From Paulownia fortunei (Eukaryota; Streptophyta; Magnoliopsida; Lamiales; Paulowniaceae), in the NCBI GenBank assembly GCA_019321725.1, contig CM033115.1, forward strand, positions 7,698,673-7,762,672: a stretch of 64,000 bases of DNA, given 5' to 3'. The notes below the pieces were generated by a model that was not told where the DNA came from, did no database searches, and saw only the letters and a list, made by a program, of their open reading frames with translations. A program made the position numbers and the translations under genes. Shown here piece by piece: positions 1 to 10,290 of the stretch; positions within the stretch are counted from its first letter, which is position 1, and each line of letters starts with the position of its first letter.

Positions 1-1519
1 TTTTAATTCATGCTTTGAGTTTGTACTTATTCTTTTAAATATTTACTAACTTAGACATCGGAGAGGCTTCCTTGGGACAACCACATGACCCTCCTAACTG
101 TCTATTCGTATTGCACCCATATTCAGGCATCATGAGTTCATGAACACGTGTCGAGAATTCGTGAACAGACCTCAACGTACGAAAATTAGCAGCATCAAAG
201 ACATTACATAATTCTAATGAAACCAACATAGTAAGTACTAAAATTGTTCAGATACATGACAAAATGCACCAAATTATTTATAAATGGTCTACTCGAACCC
301 CATTAACAGAAGTTGTTGTCTTTGTTACGTATGTTATTGCTATTCTTATTATATATATATATATATATACACACATATATTACAAATAAATCTGCATCTG
401 CTTGTGTTCTCTCTCTAGTCTCTTACTTAGTCTAATGTTTTAGTATAAAATAATAACAACTAGAAGTAGTTATTATTATTTCATTGTTAGATGTCAGGCA
501 CACGTAACCTCCCCCACTCCCAATTCCTAATTCATGGCATGGAGAGTACTATCCTTTCAGGGACGGAGCAAGGATTAACACCAGGGGACGAAAATAAATT
601 TTGTGAGATAGTTAATTATAAAAGTCAAATTTAAAACATATATATAGTACTTAGCATTGGCACACAAAATAGTAATATTTTTCATATTTGCATATATATT
701 CTTACAAAAATTTGTTTCTAAATAAATATGAAAAGCATTCCTAATTTAGTACAACATGGTATAAAAAAAATTGAAAAACATGCTTAAATATAAATTACCT
801 GGAAACGAGTGCAAATCAAATGTTAAATTATCTAATGCAATAATAACAATGGTCATTCTGCTCCATCGATAGCATGTGATTTTATTGCAATCAATTATTC
901 AAAACAAAAAGACAAGAAAATAATATTTTGCTCATGTCGCAATGAAACAACTCATCTAGGAAACTTAAGCGGCATTAAGTTCAATATCTACTAATCTCCA
1001 AATATTTATATATATCATTCAAAAATATATAAACTGAGGTTAAATAAAGTATACTACTTGCCTATTTATTTAATTTAGACATTCAAAATTTGCTTGGTGT
1101 TTTTTCATAACATCAAACTCATTAATAATTGAGTCAATATTGAAGTTTGAGCAATTTCTTTCTCAATGTTCATTAATAAAGAACTAGCCAAAAAGTCAAA
1201 TTTTTATTCCTTAAAAGAAAAAGAAGCAATTCTTATGTGTATTTTGTGTACTAAAATGACTAAAATGTTCTTGACTCTATATAGAGGCATTTCATGTGAA
1301 TAAATCATCCACCTATAATAGAAGTGGCTAATCGATTTTCAAAGCAATGAAAAATTGAGAGAGATGATTTCAAAAATTTCAGACCATAAGCTAAAGAAAA
1401 TAGAGAACAATTGAGAAATCACACAAAAGTTTAGGGAAAAGAAAAAAAGACTAATATCAAAATAAAGATGAAAAATTAATTAAAAAATATAATATTTTCA
1501 AACTCTAAAAAATATAGTA
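1..1519. other. AT-rich intergenic stretch, no gene seen
   Basis: No reading frame here resembles a known protein; the one 64-codon frame (35-229, minus) has no recognisable motif. The stretch is AT-rich with scattered A and T runs. A possible transposon end starts at 558 (CAGGGACGGAGC...), a motif often seen at termini of plant repeats, but I found no matching inverted end in the window. The left boundary of the pararetroviral remnant at about 1520 marks the end of this stretch. Confidence 0.6.
349..380. repeat. (TA)n microsatellite
   Basis: About ten uninterrupted TA units followed by a short ACACATATAT tail. A simple sequence repeat, likely length-polymorphic. Confidence 0.85.
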
Positions 1520-1960
1520 TCAAAGAAATTTTGAAGGAGCATTTTTTAGCCCAAATGGCATAACACTCAATTCATAATGCCCAAAGGTACTGTAAAAGCC
1601 ATTTTGTATTATCTTCTTCTTTTAGAAGAATTTGTCAAAACCGTGACTTCATATCAAATTTTGAAAATATTTTGGCTTGATTAAAACTATTTAGCAAATC
1701 CCTTTTGTTAGGAATCGAATATCGAATCCATCTAAGTGCTTTATTAAGCGATTTATAACTAATTACTAATCTTTGAGCTCCTCTTTCAATTTCTGCAGCA
1801 TTCTCAACATAGAATGTCGGACAACTCCAAGGGCTATGACTTGGCCTTATTAGACCTTTTTAAGTAATTCTTGAATTTTCTTTTTACAAAGCTCAAGATT
1901 TCTAGGACCTATAGCAACAGGGCGAGTTTTGGTTGGTGGCAAACTTACCATATGTTTTTT
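1520..1960 (-). pseudogene. Pararetroviral reverse transcriptase fragment, truncated
   Basis: Minus-strand reading gives RT palm segments in order: a K-x-R-P-V-A-I start near 1920, a VISYKSLN segment near 1750, an IPN-K-x-x-LLN segment near 1700, an FSKFD-K-S segment near 1660, and finally V-M-P-F-G-L-K near 1545. IPN-K before FD-K-S fits Caulimoviridae RT better than Ty3 RT. There is an in-frame stop after the FSKFD-K-S segment and at least two frame changes. The homology stops right after the PFGLK motif, so the YxDD catalytic motif and RNase H are missing. Non-functional. Confidence 0.65.
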
Positions 1961-2025
1961 CCTTTCCCAAAAGGTATTAGGAGTTTTAGCACATATTTCT
2001 TTAAATATTTTTTCTGAAATTTCTT

Positions 2026-2640
2026 TTATTTTTGCTGAATTTTTGGAGAATTAATTTTTTCACAAAGAAGTTTAAATGAAACCTCATTTTGTAAAGATAA
2101 AAGAAAATTTTCTTTCTTTTGAAGAACATTTAATAGCAAATTAATAGAATGAGTTTTTGGAGGCATGATGAATGGGAAAAATAATTCATGCCCTTTGATA
2201 TTTGTAAAAAGGCTTGTTTCATCAATTTTATTGATAGGAAACATCATTTGAAAAAATGGAGTTCCTAAAATTACTGCGGTAGAAAGGTTTTTAACCATGA
2301 TAAAGGTGGTTGATAAATAAACACCATTATTGCATATTGTTGCAGCATATAGTTTATAATTAACTATCAATGGTTGCTTATTAGTAGTTGTAATAATCTA
2401 ATTAATTTTAGAATAATACCTAGTCGATCTGAGTCCCTTAGAGATACAATTGACACCAGCACCAGTATCTAATAGTACCTCGATTTCAATTGAAAACTTT
2501 TTGTTAACAATTATGGTAACTTTTGAGTACCATTTTTGAGAAATGATTTTGTCAATATGATTGACCCAAGTGAACTCTTTTAGTTCTTTTGAAGAAAGTT
2601 GATTAACTTCTTTTTGGAGAGTATTTTCTCTACATTCCTT
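2026..2640 (-). pseudogene. Pararetroviral aspartic protease region
   Basis: The catalytic triad D-T-G lies at 2461-2469 (minus), inside L-L-D-T-G-A-G-V. A flap/C-terminal part follows, including I-L-G-T-P-F-F near 2260, the usual second hallmark of retroviral-type proteases. A TAG stop near 2394-2400 separates the active site from the longer open frame 2026-2370 (114 codons). Such proteases cleave the viral polyprotein. The order, directly upstream of RT and downstream of a zinc knuckle, supports the assignment. Confidence 0.65.
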
Positions 2641-3100
2641 TTCTTCATCAAAAGATTCTTCCCAACTTGTTCCTTTAGAACTAGAGGGATGTTTTTCAAA
2701 CTTGAAAATTTTATTTCTAAGAACAGAAAGTTCTGTTTTTATATCTGTAATTTTTGCTTTTAGCTCATAAATTGTGGATTTTCTATTTTTAACCCTTTTA
2801 GCCTTTTCAAGAATTATGTAGTACGAATAAGGCTCTCTATCTTCTTCTATCTTTTGAGATAGTTTAGTAGGTTTTTGAATTACCCTTAAATAATGTTCAA
2901 TGGTTTCTCATTTTTTAATAGGATCTTGAATTTGATCTATTAGATCGAAAATAAAATTTTCTTCTTGAGTAATCATATTAATACTTAATCCAAGAAAATT
3001 TATCAGACATTTATCACAGTCGCAATTTTTATTGCAATTAGATTGTTCTTATTCTTCTTCATAATTAGAAGTGTTATTAGAAGTGAACTCTCCTTCATCA
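2641..3100 (-). pseudogene. Charged, coiled-coil-like linker of the pararetroviral polyprotein
   Basis: The minus-strand reading is rich in K, E, I and L in a heptad-like pattern (for example a run near 2780-2700 reading ELKAKITDIKTEL), followed by a serine/glutamate-rich part. It lies between the zinc knuckle and the protease. I recognise no catalytic motif. It is probably a linker or oligomerisation segment of the remnant; low-complexity composition makes family assignment weak. Confidence 0.4.
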
Positions 3101-4149
3101 TTTTGAATGATGGAGATATAAACGTCTTCTTGATTCTCTTCTTTATTAAGAAGAATGTTTAATAAAGATCTTTTTAGACCTTCATCAATATCAAGTGCTT
3201 GAATTTTCTTTTTAACATAGCACTTGTTAGCCTTATGCCCAATTCTACCACATTTCCAGCAAACTGGTTTTTCATTAGGCTTTTCTTTTTTCTTACTCCT
3301 TTCAGGAGGTTTAGAAGATTTTTCACTAGAAATTTGTCTAGAAGATTTATAAAATCTCCTTTTTTATTTTTTATATTTTTTCTTGTGGTTATCCTTTTTT
3401 GCATATTGAATTGGTTGAAAATAAATATGTTCACAGAAATCACCTATAATTTGGCGATTCTCAATTTTTTGTTGATTAAGCTGTCTTTTTAGCTCGACGT
3501 CATTACAGAGATTCATTCTTTTGGCTATTATCTCAAAAGACAAATCTCCATAAGATAATTAATCCCAAATAATGGATCCTGATTGATTTTTGACTTTTAG
3601 CTTGTTTCTAACTCGTTCAGCAAATAAGGTTGGTAAATTAGAAAGAAATTTTTCTGCCAAAATCTACATTACAGTTATTACGAGTTAGGACTTTTGACAA
3701 AAATACATCTTTATACCATCTAAAATAAGATAATATTGGACACTTAAGATTTATTAATTTCTCTTATGTCTAATCTAAGTAAAGCTTATTAGTTCCAATA
3801 AAATGTGATATAATTGTATAGATCAGTGTATTAACTGCATCTTTTTCTTCTCTTTTAGAGATAGGATCAATGATAACTGCTTTGAAAAAATTTCGTTTAG
3901 TAGCATCAGTTAGATAAAAGTCCCACCATTCTTGCAATTAACCAGTAAAATTGATAACAATTACTTTGACAATACTTTCATCATCATTGCCTTTTAGGTT
4001 AGCTGCAGATGCATAAATTAGCGTATGCTTAATGATGGTTTTAATTTGGTATTCAGATTTTACATCAATATTCCATTCTGTAATAGTTTCTCCAATGAAT
4101 TGAGCAAAATCTTGCTTTTTTCAATTTGAAGATCAAATGGAGTAGGTTT
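3101..4149 (-). pseudogene. Pararetroviral coat-protein-like region with CCHC zinc knuckle
   Basis: The zinc knuckle CWKCGRIGHKANKC (C-x2-C-x4-H-x4-C) is encoded at 3220-3261 on the minus strand, preceded by a strongly basic lysine/arginine stretch (3262-3400) as in nucleocapsid domains. Further upstream (3700-4140) are segments such as Q-F-I-G-E-T and W-W-D-F-Y-L-T-D, which resemble the coat-protein core of plant pararetroviruses. Several stops and A/T-run indels break the frame. An acidic stretch follows the knuckle (3060-3140). The region is cut at 4149 by the copia 3' LTR. Confidence 0.6.
4145..4149. repeat. Left target-site duplication of the copia element
   Basis: GGTTT precedes the LTR; GTTTC follows the other LTR at 14303-14307. 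GTTT (4146-4149 and 14303-14306) is shared, so the 5-bp duplication is probable with one changed base. Confidence 0.6.
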
Positions 4150-6390
4150 TGTTGGGTTCGCTATAATCGCAGGGGTATACGCAGCGGAAAATTAAAATTT
4201 TTATCAAACATAAATTTAACCCCTTTGATTCGAAAGCGATTTTAACGATCGCGCTTATTTAAGTGAATATATATATAAATATAAAATCGGATTATACCTT
4301 TCGTGCACTCCGGTTGTTGTAGGGAATGAAGCAATCAATTGCTTATCCTGGACTATCAGAACTCGCAGGGATCCAAGTGTCTCCCCTCTATCAGGTCCAC
4401 GATACGGAAAGCAACACCAATCAAAAGGATTCGCTAGTATCCTTTTAATTGTTTACTAATCTAGAACCGGAGTATATTTTCAAAAACAATAAAGATTGAT
4501 TATTTATGTTCTTGAAACAATAATATGAAGAAAATAACAAGAAACTGATTTTCCTCTTTTTTTTTTTCTTTTCTTTTTTCTTGAAGAGTAAAAATAGAAG
4601 ACTTTAAACAAAATATTTTTTGCTCAAATTTTTGAATTTAATTATGTAATTTTCATCCCTCATATATATATATAGGGTTGAAAATTTTAATCCTTTTCTA
4701 ACTCTTGGAAAGTTTTTCTATTTTGAACTACTTCAAAACCTTATCTTGGGAGGATTCCAAATCTTTCAAGAACTCTTCTTTTTTTCACTCTTCTATTGTA
4801 TGGACTAATTTGAGACTACATTAATCATCAAAACTGTCTACATACATTGTTGATATTAATTTGAACTCTTCAAATAATATCAAGATAGATATATATATCA
4901 TATATATATACTATAATTATATTTATACATAAATTAAATCTTAATGGCCTATTTTATCCTATAAAATTGGTCACTTTATTTATTTATCTATAAATATGTT
5001 AATTAAATAAATCATATTTATTTAATTTATTCTCTTCATACTTTAGTGGGCTTCTTAAGTGATCCACATTTATTTTGGGCTTGGACTCAAAAATCCCCAA
5101 ATCAATTCAATTGATTCAATCCCAATTTAATCAATCCAATTGATTAATTTAATTTACTCCAATTGGGCTTCCTAATCAAATTAGGTCCAATTAAATAATC
5201 CAATTACTTAATTGAATAATTTAATTTAACTATTAAATTAAATAGAACCCTTAATTAATTAATTGATCAGTATTAATTAATTAATTTCCAACCATTGGAT
5301 AAAATCTAAAATTAAAAATGTTACTTTTCATAAAGATGTGTGACCCTCTTAGGTTCACTACTAAGCTAGTAGTGGGTTTGCAACATTTACAGCTTATGAA
5401 TAACAATTATTCCAATTAATTAATCTAATTAATTAATCCGCTTGGAATCAACTCCTTAATTTCAAGAACCTCACTATCCATGAAAACACCTAGCAAGTAA
5501 TCATGGCAAACTAGTCTTAGGTGAAATAGCGAGTAAACCTATTTCAGTTGCGAGTACCATACACGTACGGTCCTTTCGACAGCTAATCTCCTGATTGAAT
5601 CTAAGGCATGAATTATAAGTCGAAACCCTAAATGATTCAATTGCTGTGATCCCATTTCAAGTTCCAATGATTCTTGATGAATCATAATTCATTCTGCCTT
5701 GGCCAAGGTCTTTGAATCACGAACTATGAAAACACAGATTCCCTTGTTTAAAAAAAAAACAAGTGTCGAATTCTATGTTGGCCACTGACAAACCTCCATG
5801 CACACCAGTGCAACACCCAACATACCCCCTTTGTGATTGTCAAGCAATCAGAAGATATATCAAAGTGCTGTAGGATGCACACAAGGCTACCATCGTGCCT
5901 CAAGTCTAAGGACTAGTCGTGTACTATCGCAACACAGAAATTCTTATTTCGACGGGCAAAGCCTCCAACTAAGAATTTCTTGCGGGCCATATTCGGTGTA
6001 CTTGTTCCCTAACAAGCACCCACATATATGCACTTACGTCTCTACGCTAATGCCAATGGAATGTGACATCCTCGTCTCACGAGCATGCATTATATGTACG
6101 AGTCTTACTGAGCTATTTGATATCCCATCTCAAAAAACTCTCGACTCGGAACTTATTTAAAACCAAAGCCTTAGAGGCATGTTCCATGATCGCCATCATA
6201 TGCGCGACCATGCCCCGTAGCTAAATTTGGTCTAAGGACTTTATCTAATGTGCAGAAATAAAAAATGCAAGACATAAGATAAAAGAAAATGCCATTTTTA
6301 TTAATATGATTCCCAATAAGATTGTCTTTATAAAAGCAAAAGAGTATAATAACCCAATCTAATTGGGGCGTTGGGCATCCTACTCTAACA
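4150..6390 (-). repeat. Copia 3' LTR
   Basis: Starts TGTTGGGTTCG and ends CTACTCTAACA on the plus strand; 2241 bp; near-identical to 12058-14302. It carries an AATT-rich palindromic block near 5251-5286 and a perfect 8-bp hairpin CACTACTA-AGC-TAGTAGTG at 5356-5374. A 107-codon open frame inside it (5837-6160) also occurs in the other LTR and has no protein features, so it is not called as a gene. Confidence 0.93.
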
Positions 6391-6410
6391 ATCTCCCACT
6401 TGCCCTAGCT
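6391..6410 (-). promoter_or_regulatory. Polypurine tract of the copia element
   Basis: Minus-strand reading gives AAGTGGGAGAT directly against the 3' LTR start TGTTAG. This is the classic plant copia polypurine tract that primes plus-strand DNA synthesis. Confidence 0.85.
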
Positions 6411-7615
6411 CCAATTGCCCATGTATCTAAGGCCTATCTTCTCAAGATGTCCGTCGAATATCTTCTGTGCTAAGGCTTAGTAAGTGGGTCTGCTACATTT
6501 TCTGCTGAGGCAACTCGATCCACAATGACGTCGCCTCTACCAATAATCTCTCTGATCAAGTGATATCGTCTCATTATGTGCTTGGATCTTTGATGAGATC
6601 TTGGCTCTTTTACTTGCGCAATAGCTCCATTATTATCACAGTAAATCATAACTGGATCAACAATGGATGGAATTACATCCAACCCTTGGATGAAATTTCT
6701 AATCCAAACAGCTTCTTTTGCTGCATCTGATGCAGCAATATATTCAGCTTCGGTGGTAGAGTCTGCAGTCGTCTCTTGCTTGGAACTCTTCCAACTGACC
6801 GCACCACCATTCAAGGTGAATATGTATCCGGACATGGACTTTGAGTCATCTATATCGGACTGAAAACTAGAGTCTGTATATCCCTCCAGTTTTAGTTCTC
6901 CATTGCCGTATATCAGAAAGATATCCTTAGTCCTTCTCAAGTACTTGAGGATCATCTTAACGGCTTTCCAGTGTTCTTCTCCTGGATTGGACTGATATCT
7001 GCTCGTGACACTCAGAGCATGTGCTATATCAGGCCTTGTACATAACATTGCATACATTATGCTCCCTATTGCAGAAGCATAAGGTATGCGAGCCATCTTT
7101 TCTCTCTCTTCAGGTGTCTTAGGAGACATAACTTTAGAGAGTGAAACCCTATGACTCATAGGCAGAAATCCTCTCTTGGATTCCTCCATGCTAAACCTTT
7201 TTAGCACTTTGTCTATGTACATGGACTGGGATAGTCCGATCATCCTTCTGGATCTATCTCTCTTTATCCCTAGGATAAAAGATGCATCTCCCAAGTCCTT
7301 CATGGAAAACTGATTAGATAACCAAGTCCTCGTTGACTGCAACATCCCTACATCATTCCCAATGAGTAGGATATCATCAACGTAGAGCACAACAAATGTA
7401 ACTGCACTCCCACTAACCTTCTTATAGACACATGGTTCATCCGGGTTCTTATGAAAGTCAAACATTTTGATCATTTCATCAAACCGGATGTTCCAACTCC
7501 TCGAAGCTTGTTTGAGTCCATAAATGGATCTCTGGAGCTTGCAAACCTTTTGCTCGCTCCCGCTGGATATGAAGCCTTCTGGCTGCTTCATGTAGATCTC
7601 TTCCTTAATGTTTCA
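6405..7615 (-). pseudogene. Copia pol: RT C-terminal half and RNase H
   Basis: The main open stretch is 6470-7591 (373 codons). It starts within the RT segment MKQPEGF and shows the catalytic Y-V-D-D in LYVDDILLIGND at about residue 70. The RNase H domain follows, with S-M-S-G-Y-I-F, TTEAEYIA and an IYCDNNGAI segment, and the reading ends at D-P-L-T-K-P. That ending is a premature stop: a 1-nt loss near 6471 shifts the frame, while the usual C-terminal tail continues in another frame to a natural TAG at 6405-6407, just before the polypurine tract. RT and RNase H copy element RNA into DNA in the virus-like particle. RT is separated from its N-terminal half by two small frame lesions near 7615-7640. 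Confidence 0.9.
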
Positions 7616-8148
7616 TTAAGGAAAGCGGTCTTCATCCATTTGCCATATCTCATAGTCATAATATGCAGATATGGCTAACAGTATCCGTATGGATTTAAGC
7701 ATCGCTACTGGTGAAAAAGTTTCCTCATAATCAATTCCTTGCTTCTGAGTATAACCTTTTGCTACCAATCGTGCCTTATAGGTTGCTACCTCTCCATCTA
7801 CTCCAAGCTTCCGCTTGTAGACCCATTTGCAGCCAATGGGAACAATTCCCTGTGGTGGGTCCACCAAAGTCCATACCTTGTTGGAGTACATAGAGTCCAT
7901 TTCGGACTGCATAGCTTCTTGCCACTTCTTCGAGTCGATGTCAGACATCGCCTCTCCATAGCTTCTTGGATCATTATCCAAGGGGAGTCCCTCTTCTTTG
8001 TTCTCTAACAACAAGTTGTACCTCTTAGGTACCCTTGAGACCCTTTCGGATCTTCGAAGAGATTGTGCCTTAGAGGGTCCAGCATCAGCTGGTATACCAT
8101 TTACTGCGTCAGTTGGGGTGTTCTGTGGTTCTTAAACCTCTTCAAGTT
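7616..8148 (-). pseudogene. Copia pol: RT N-terminal half (RVT_2)
   Basis: Open stretch 7616-8014 (132 codons) carries W-x-L-V-D-P-P, C-K-W-V-Y-K-R-K, YKARLVAKGYTQ and E-T-F-S-P-V-A, the standard opening of copia RT. Just before the conserved catalytic aspartate segment a 2-nt deletion (about 7636) shifts the frame and the open reading ends at 7616; a second 2-nt loss lies near 7615. Upstream, in the linker between integrase and RT, a TAA at 8132-8134 replaces what is likely a glutamine codon (C to T change). These breaks prevent production of an intact polyprotein. Confidence 0.88.
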
Positions 8149-10290
8149 CTACGACATTGTCACTTCCATCTGAAAGAAATTCTTCTTCAAGGAGGTAGCA
8201 TTCCTCGAAACAAACACCCTTTGTTCCGTGGCATCATAGAAATAGTATCCAATAGACTCCTTTGGATACCCCACAAACTTGCATAAGCTGGATCTCATAT
8301 CCAACTTATCTCCCACTAGCTGCTTCACATAAGCAGCACACCCCCATACCCTAAGGTATTTATAGGAAGGTGTCTTTCCATACCACATCTCATATGGTAT
8401 TTTAGGGACGGCTTTAGATGGCACCCTGTTTAATAGGTATGCCGCCGTTTCTAAGGCATAGCCCCAGAATGAAAGAGGTAATGAAGTGAAGCTCATCATA
8501 GATCTAACCATGTCCAACAAGGTTCGATTCCTGCGTTCCGCAACTCCATTGAGTTGGGGAGTAGCAGGAGGAGTCCACTGTGAGAGAATCCCATTCTCTT
8601 TTAGATAATCAAAAAATTCTGTGCTTAAGTATTCACCTCCTCGATCAGATCGAAGAGTTTTTATACTTAATCCAGTTTGTTTCTCTACTTCAGTTCTGAA
8701 TTCTTTGAACTTTTCAAATACTTCAGACTTGTACCTTAAAAGGTACACATAACCATACCTAGAGAAGTCATCGGTAAAGGTTAAGAAGTAGTTATAGTTC
8801 CCACGGGCACTAACATTTAGTGGCCCACATACATCTGTATGGATCAAATCCAATAGATGCTTGGCTCGCTCCACTTGTTCAACAAATGGAGATTTGGTCA
8901 TCTTTCCTTTGAGGCAGGATTCACAAGTTGGTAGTTCTTGCTCTCTCGTTAGATCAAGCAATTGTGCCAATTTGTTAATTCTCTTCTCAGAAATATGTCC
9001 TAATCTTGCGTGCCACAGGCTCATTAAACTATGATTATCTAATTTTCTTTTATGTTGTTGAATTGTGAAAATGGGGTTATGGGGAGTAATAGTATATAAA
9101 TAATTCGTCAAAGAACCAGAATATATAAAATCAGAACGTTTGAAAATGGAACAATTTCCATTCTCAATGGTAAATCTAAAACCTTCTCTATCCAAAACTG
9201 GAATAGAGATAATGTTCTTAATAATATTTGGAACAAAAAGGCAATTATTTAAAACTATTACATAACCATTCTCTAAAGCCAGATTAACGGTCCCTATAGC
9301 TAATGCAGCAACTCTTGCTCCATTTCCCATCCTAAGAACCGTTTCTCCTCCATCCAGCTTCCTACTTCTTGCCATCATCTGCAAATCATTGCAAATATGT
9401 GAGCCACAACCGGTATCTAATACCCAAGAAGTATTGTTAACCGACAAGTTAACTTCAACAAAATATATACCTGAACTCTTCAGGCTTGCAAGATACTCCT
9501 TGCAATTCCTCTTCCAGTGCCCTGGTTTGCCGCAGTAATGGCACTTGTCATTGGCTTGAGAAGAAACCTTTTTGACACCGCCCTTAGCTTTCAGCTTGTT
9601 GGGTTTAGAGGAACCCTTTCCCTTCTTCTTTCCTTTCTTGGGCTTTTTAGCCTTTGATCCGGAAGAAGATCCAACAAGCAGAACCGGCTTGTCCTTTTTC
9701 ATGGTGGACTCAGCCGTCTTTAACATGTTCACAAGCTCAGCGATACTAGTCTCCATGTTGTGCATGTTAAAGTTGACAACAAAGGTGTCAAATGATGGAG
9801 GCAGAGACTGCAGCAGAAGGTCCGTATAGAGTTCGTTCTCCATAACGACTCCAAGGGACGCCAGCCTTTCAATAAGGGCTATCATCTTCAATCCATGATC
9901 ATGGACTGAAGAGCCCTCAGTCATACGACATCTGAAAAGCTCTTTTGAGATCTGATATCTCGTCTGCCGAGTTCTTTCACCATACAACTCTTGTAGGTGA
10001 ATGAGGATCCCATAGGCAGTATCTTGATCCTCATTCTGCCTCTGCAGCTCATTTGACATCGATGCCAGCATGTAGCATCGAGCCTGCAGATTGTCATCAA
10101 CATGACGTAAATAACCTGCATAATCCTCTGAAGTAATATCCTCCGGCGGTACCAAAGGAGGCGCAGTGTCGAGGACATATGCCCTCTTCTCTGACTGAAG
10201 AACTATCTTCAGGTTTCTTAACCAATCGACAAAATTAGGTCCAGTTAATTTGTTTTGTTCAATGATTGTTGCAAGTGGATTCTTTGCCAT
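8149..10290 (-). pseudogene. Copia gag, protease and integrase
   Basis: An uninterrupted 713-codon frame starting at the ATG at 10288-10290 (MAKNPLATII...). UBN2-type gag occupies about residues 1-230, a basic lysine-rich segment 205-240, and the CCHC knuckle CHYCGKPGHWKRNC about 248-261. The protease active site D-T-G-C is near 290. A GAG pre-integrase domain with H/C residues lies at 390-450. The integrase D-D-E triad is carried by HTDVCG (about 483), RSDRGGEY (about 546) and NGVAERRNRT (about 585). Near 8195 a frameshift ends the frame; the integrase-RT linker continues in another frame. This part looks able to make gag and protease on its own. Confidence 0.92.

Larger units (their letters stand above)
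1520..4149 (-). mobile_element. Endogenous pararetrovirus (Caulimoviridae-type) remnant
   Basis: Read on the minus strand, the order is coat-protein-like region, CCHC zinc knuckle, acidic/coiled-coil segment, aspartic protease, then the start of a reverse transcriptase. That single-polyprotein order is typical of the plant pararetroviruses and is not that of Ty1 or Ty3 elements; no integrase is seen. The whole stretch is broken by stops and frameshifts. It ends abruptly inside the RT at about 1520 and is cut at 4149 by the copia insertion. Whether more of it continues beyond 14302 is unclear. Petuvirus- or florendovirus-like relatives are my best guess from layout; the genus is not established. 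Confidence 0.7.

Noticed and set aside
5837..6160. 107-codon frame present in both copia LTRs (also 13749-14072)
   Set aside because: Duplicated only because the LTRs are duplicated; no protein motif, and the diverged LTR copies do not preserve the frame.
9572..9829. 85-codon plus-strand frame and similar frames inside 7451-10178
   Set aside because: Shadows of the copia gag-pol coding on the opposite strand.
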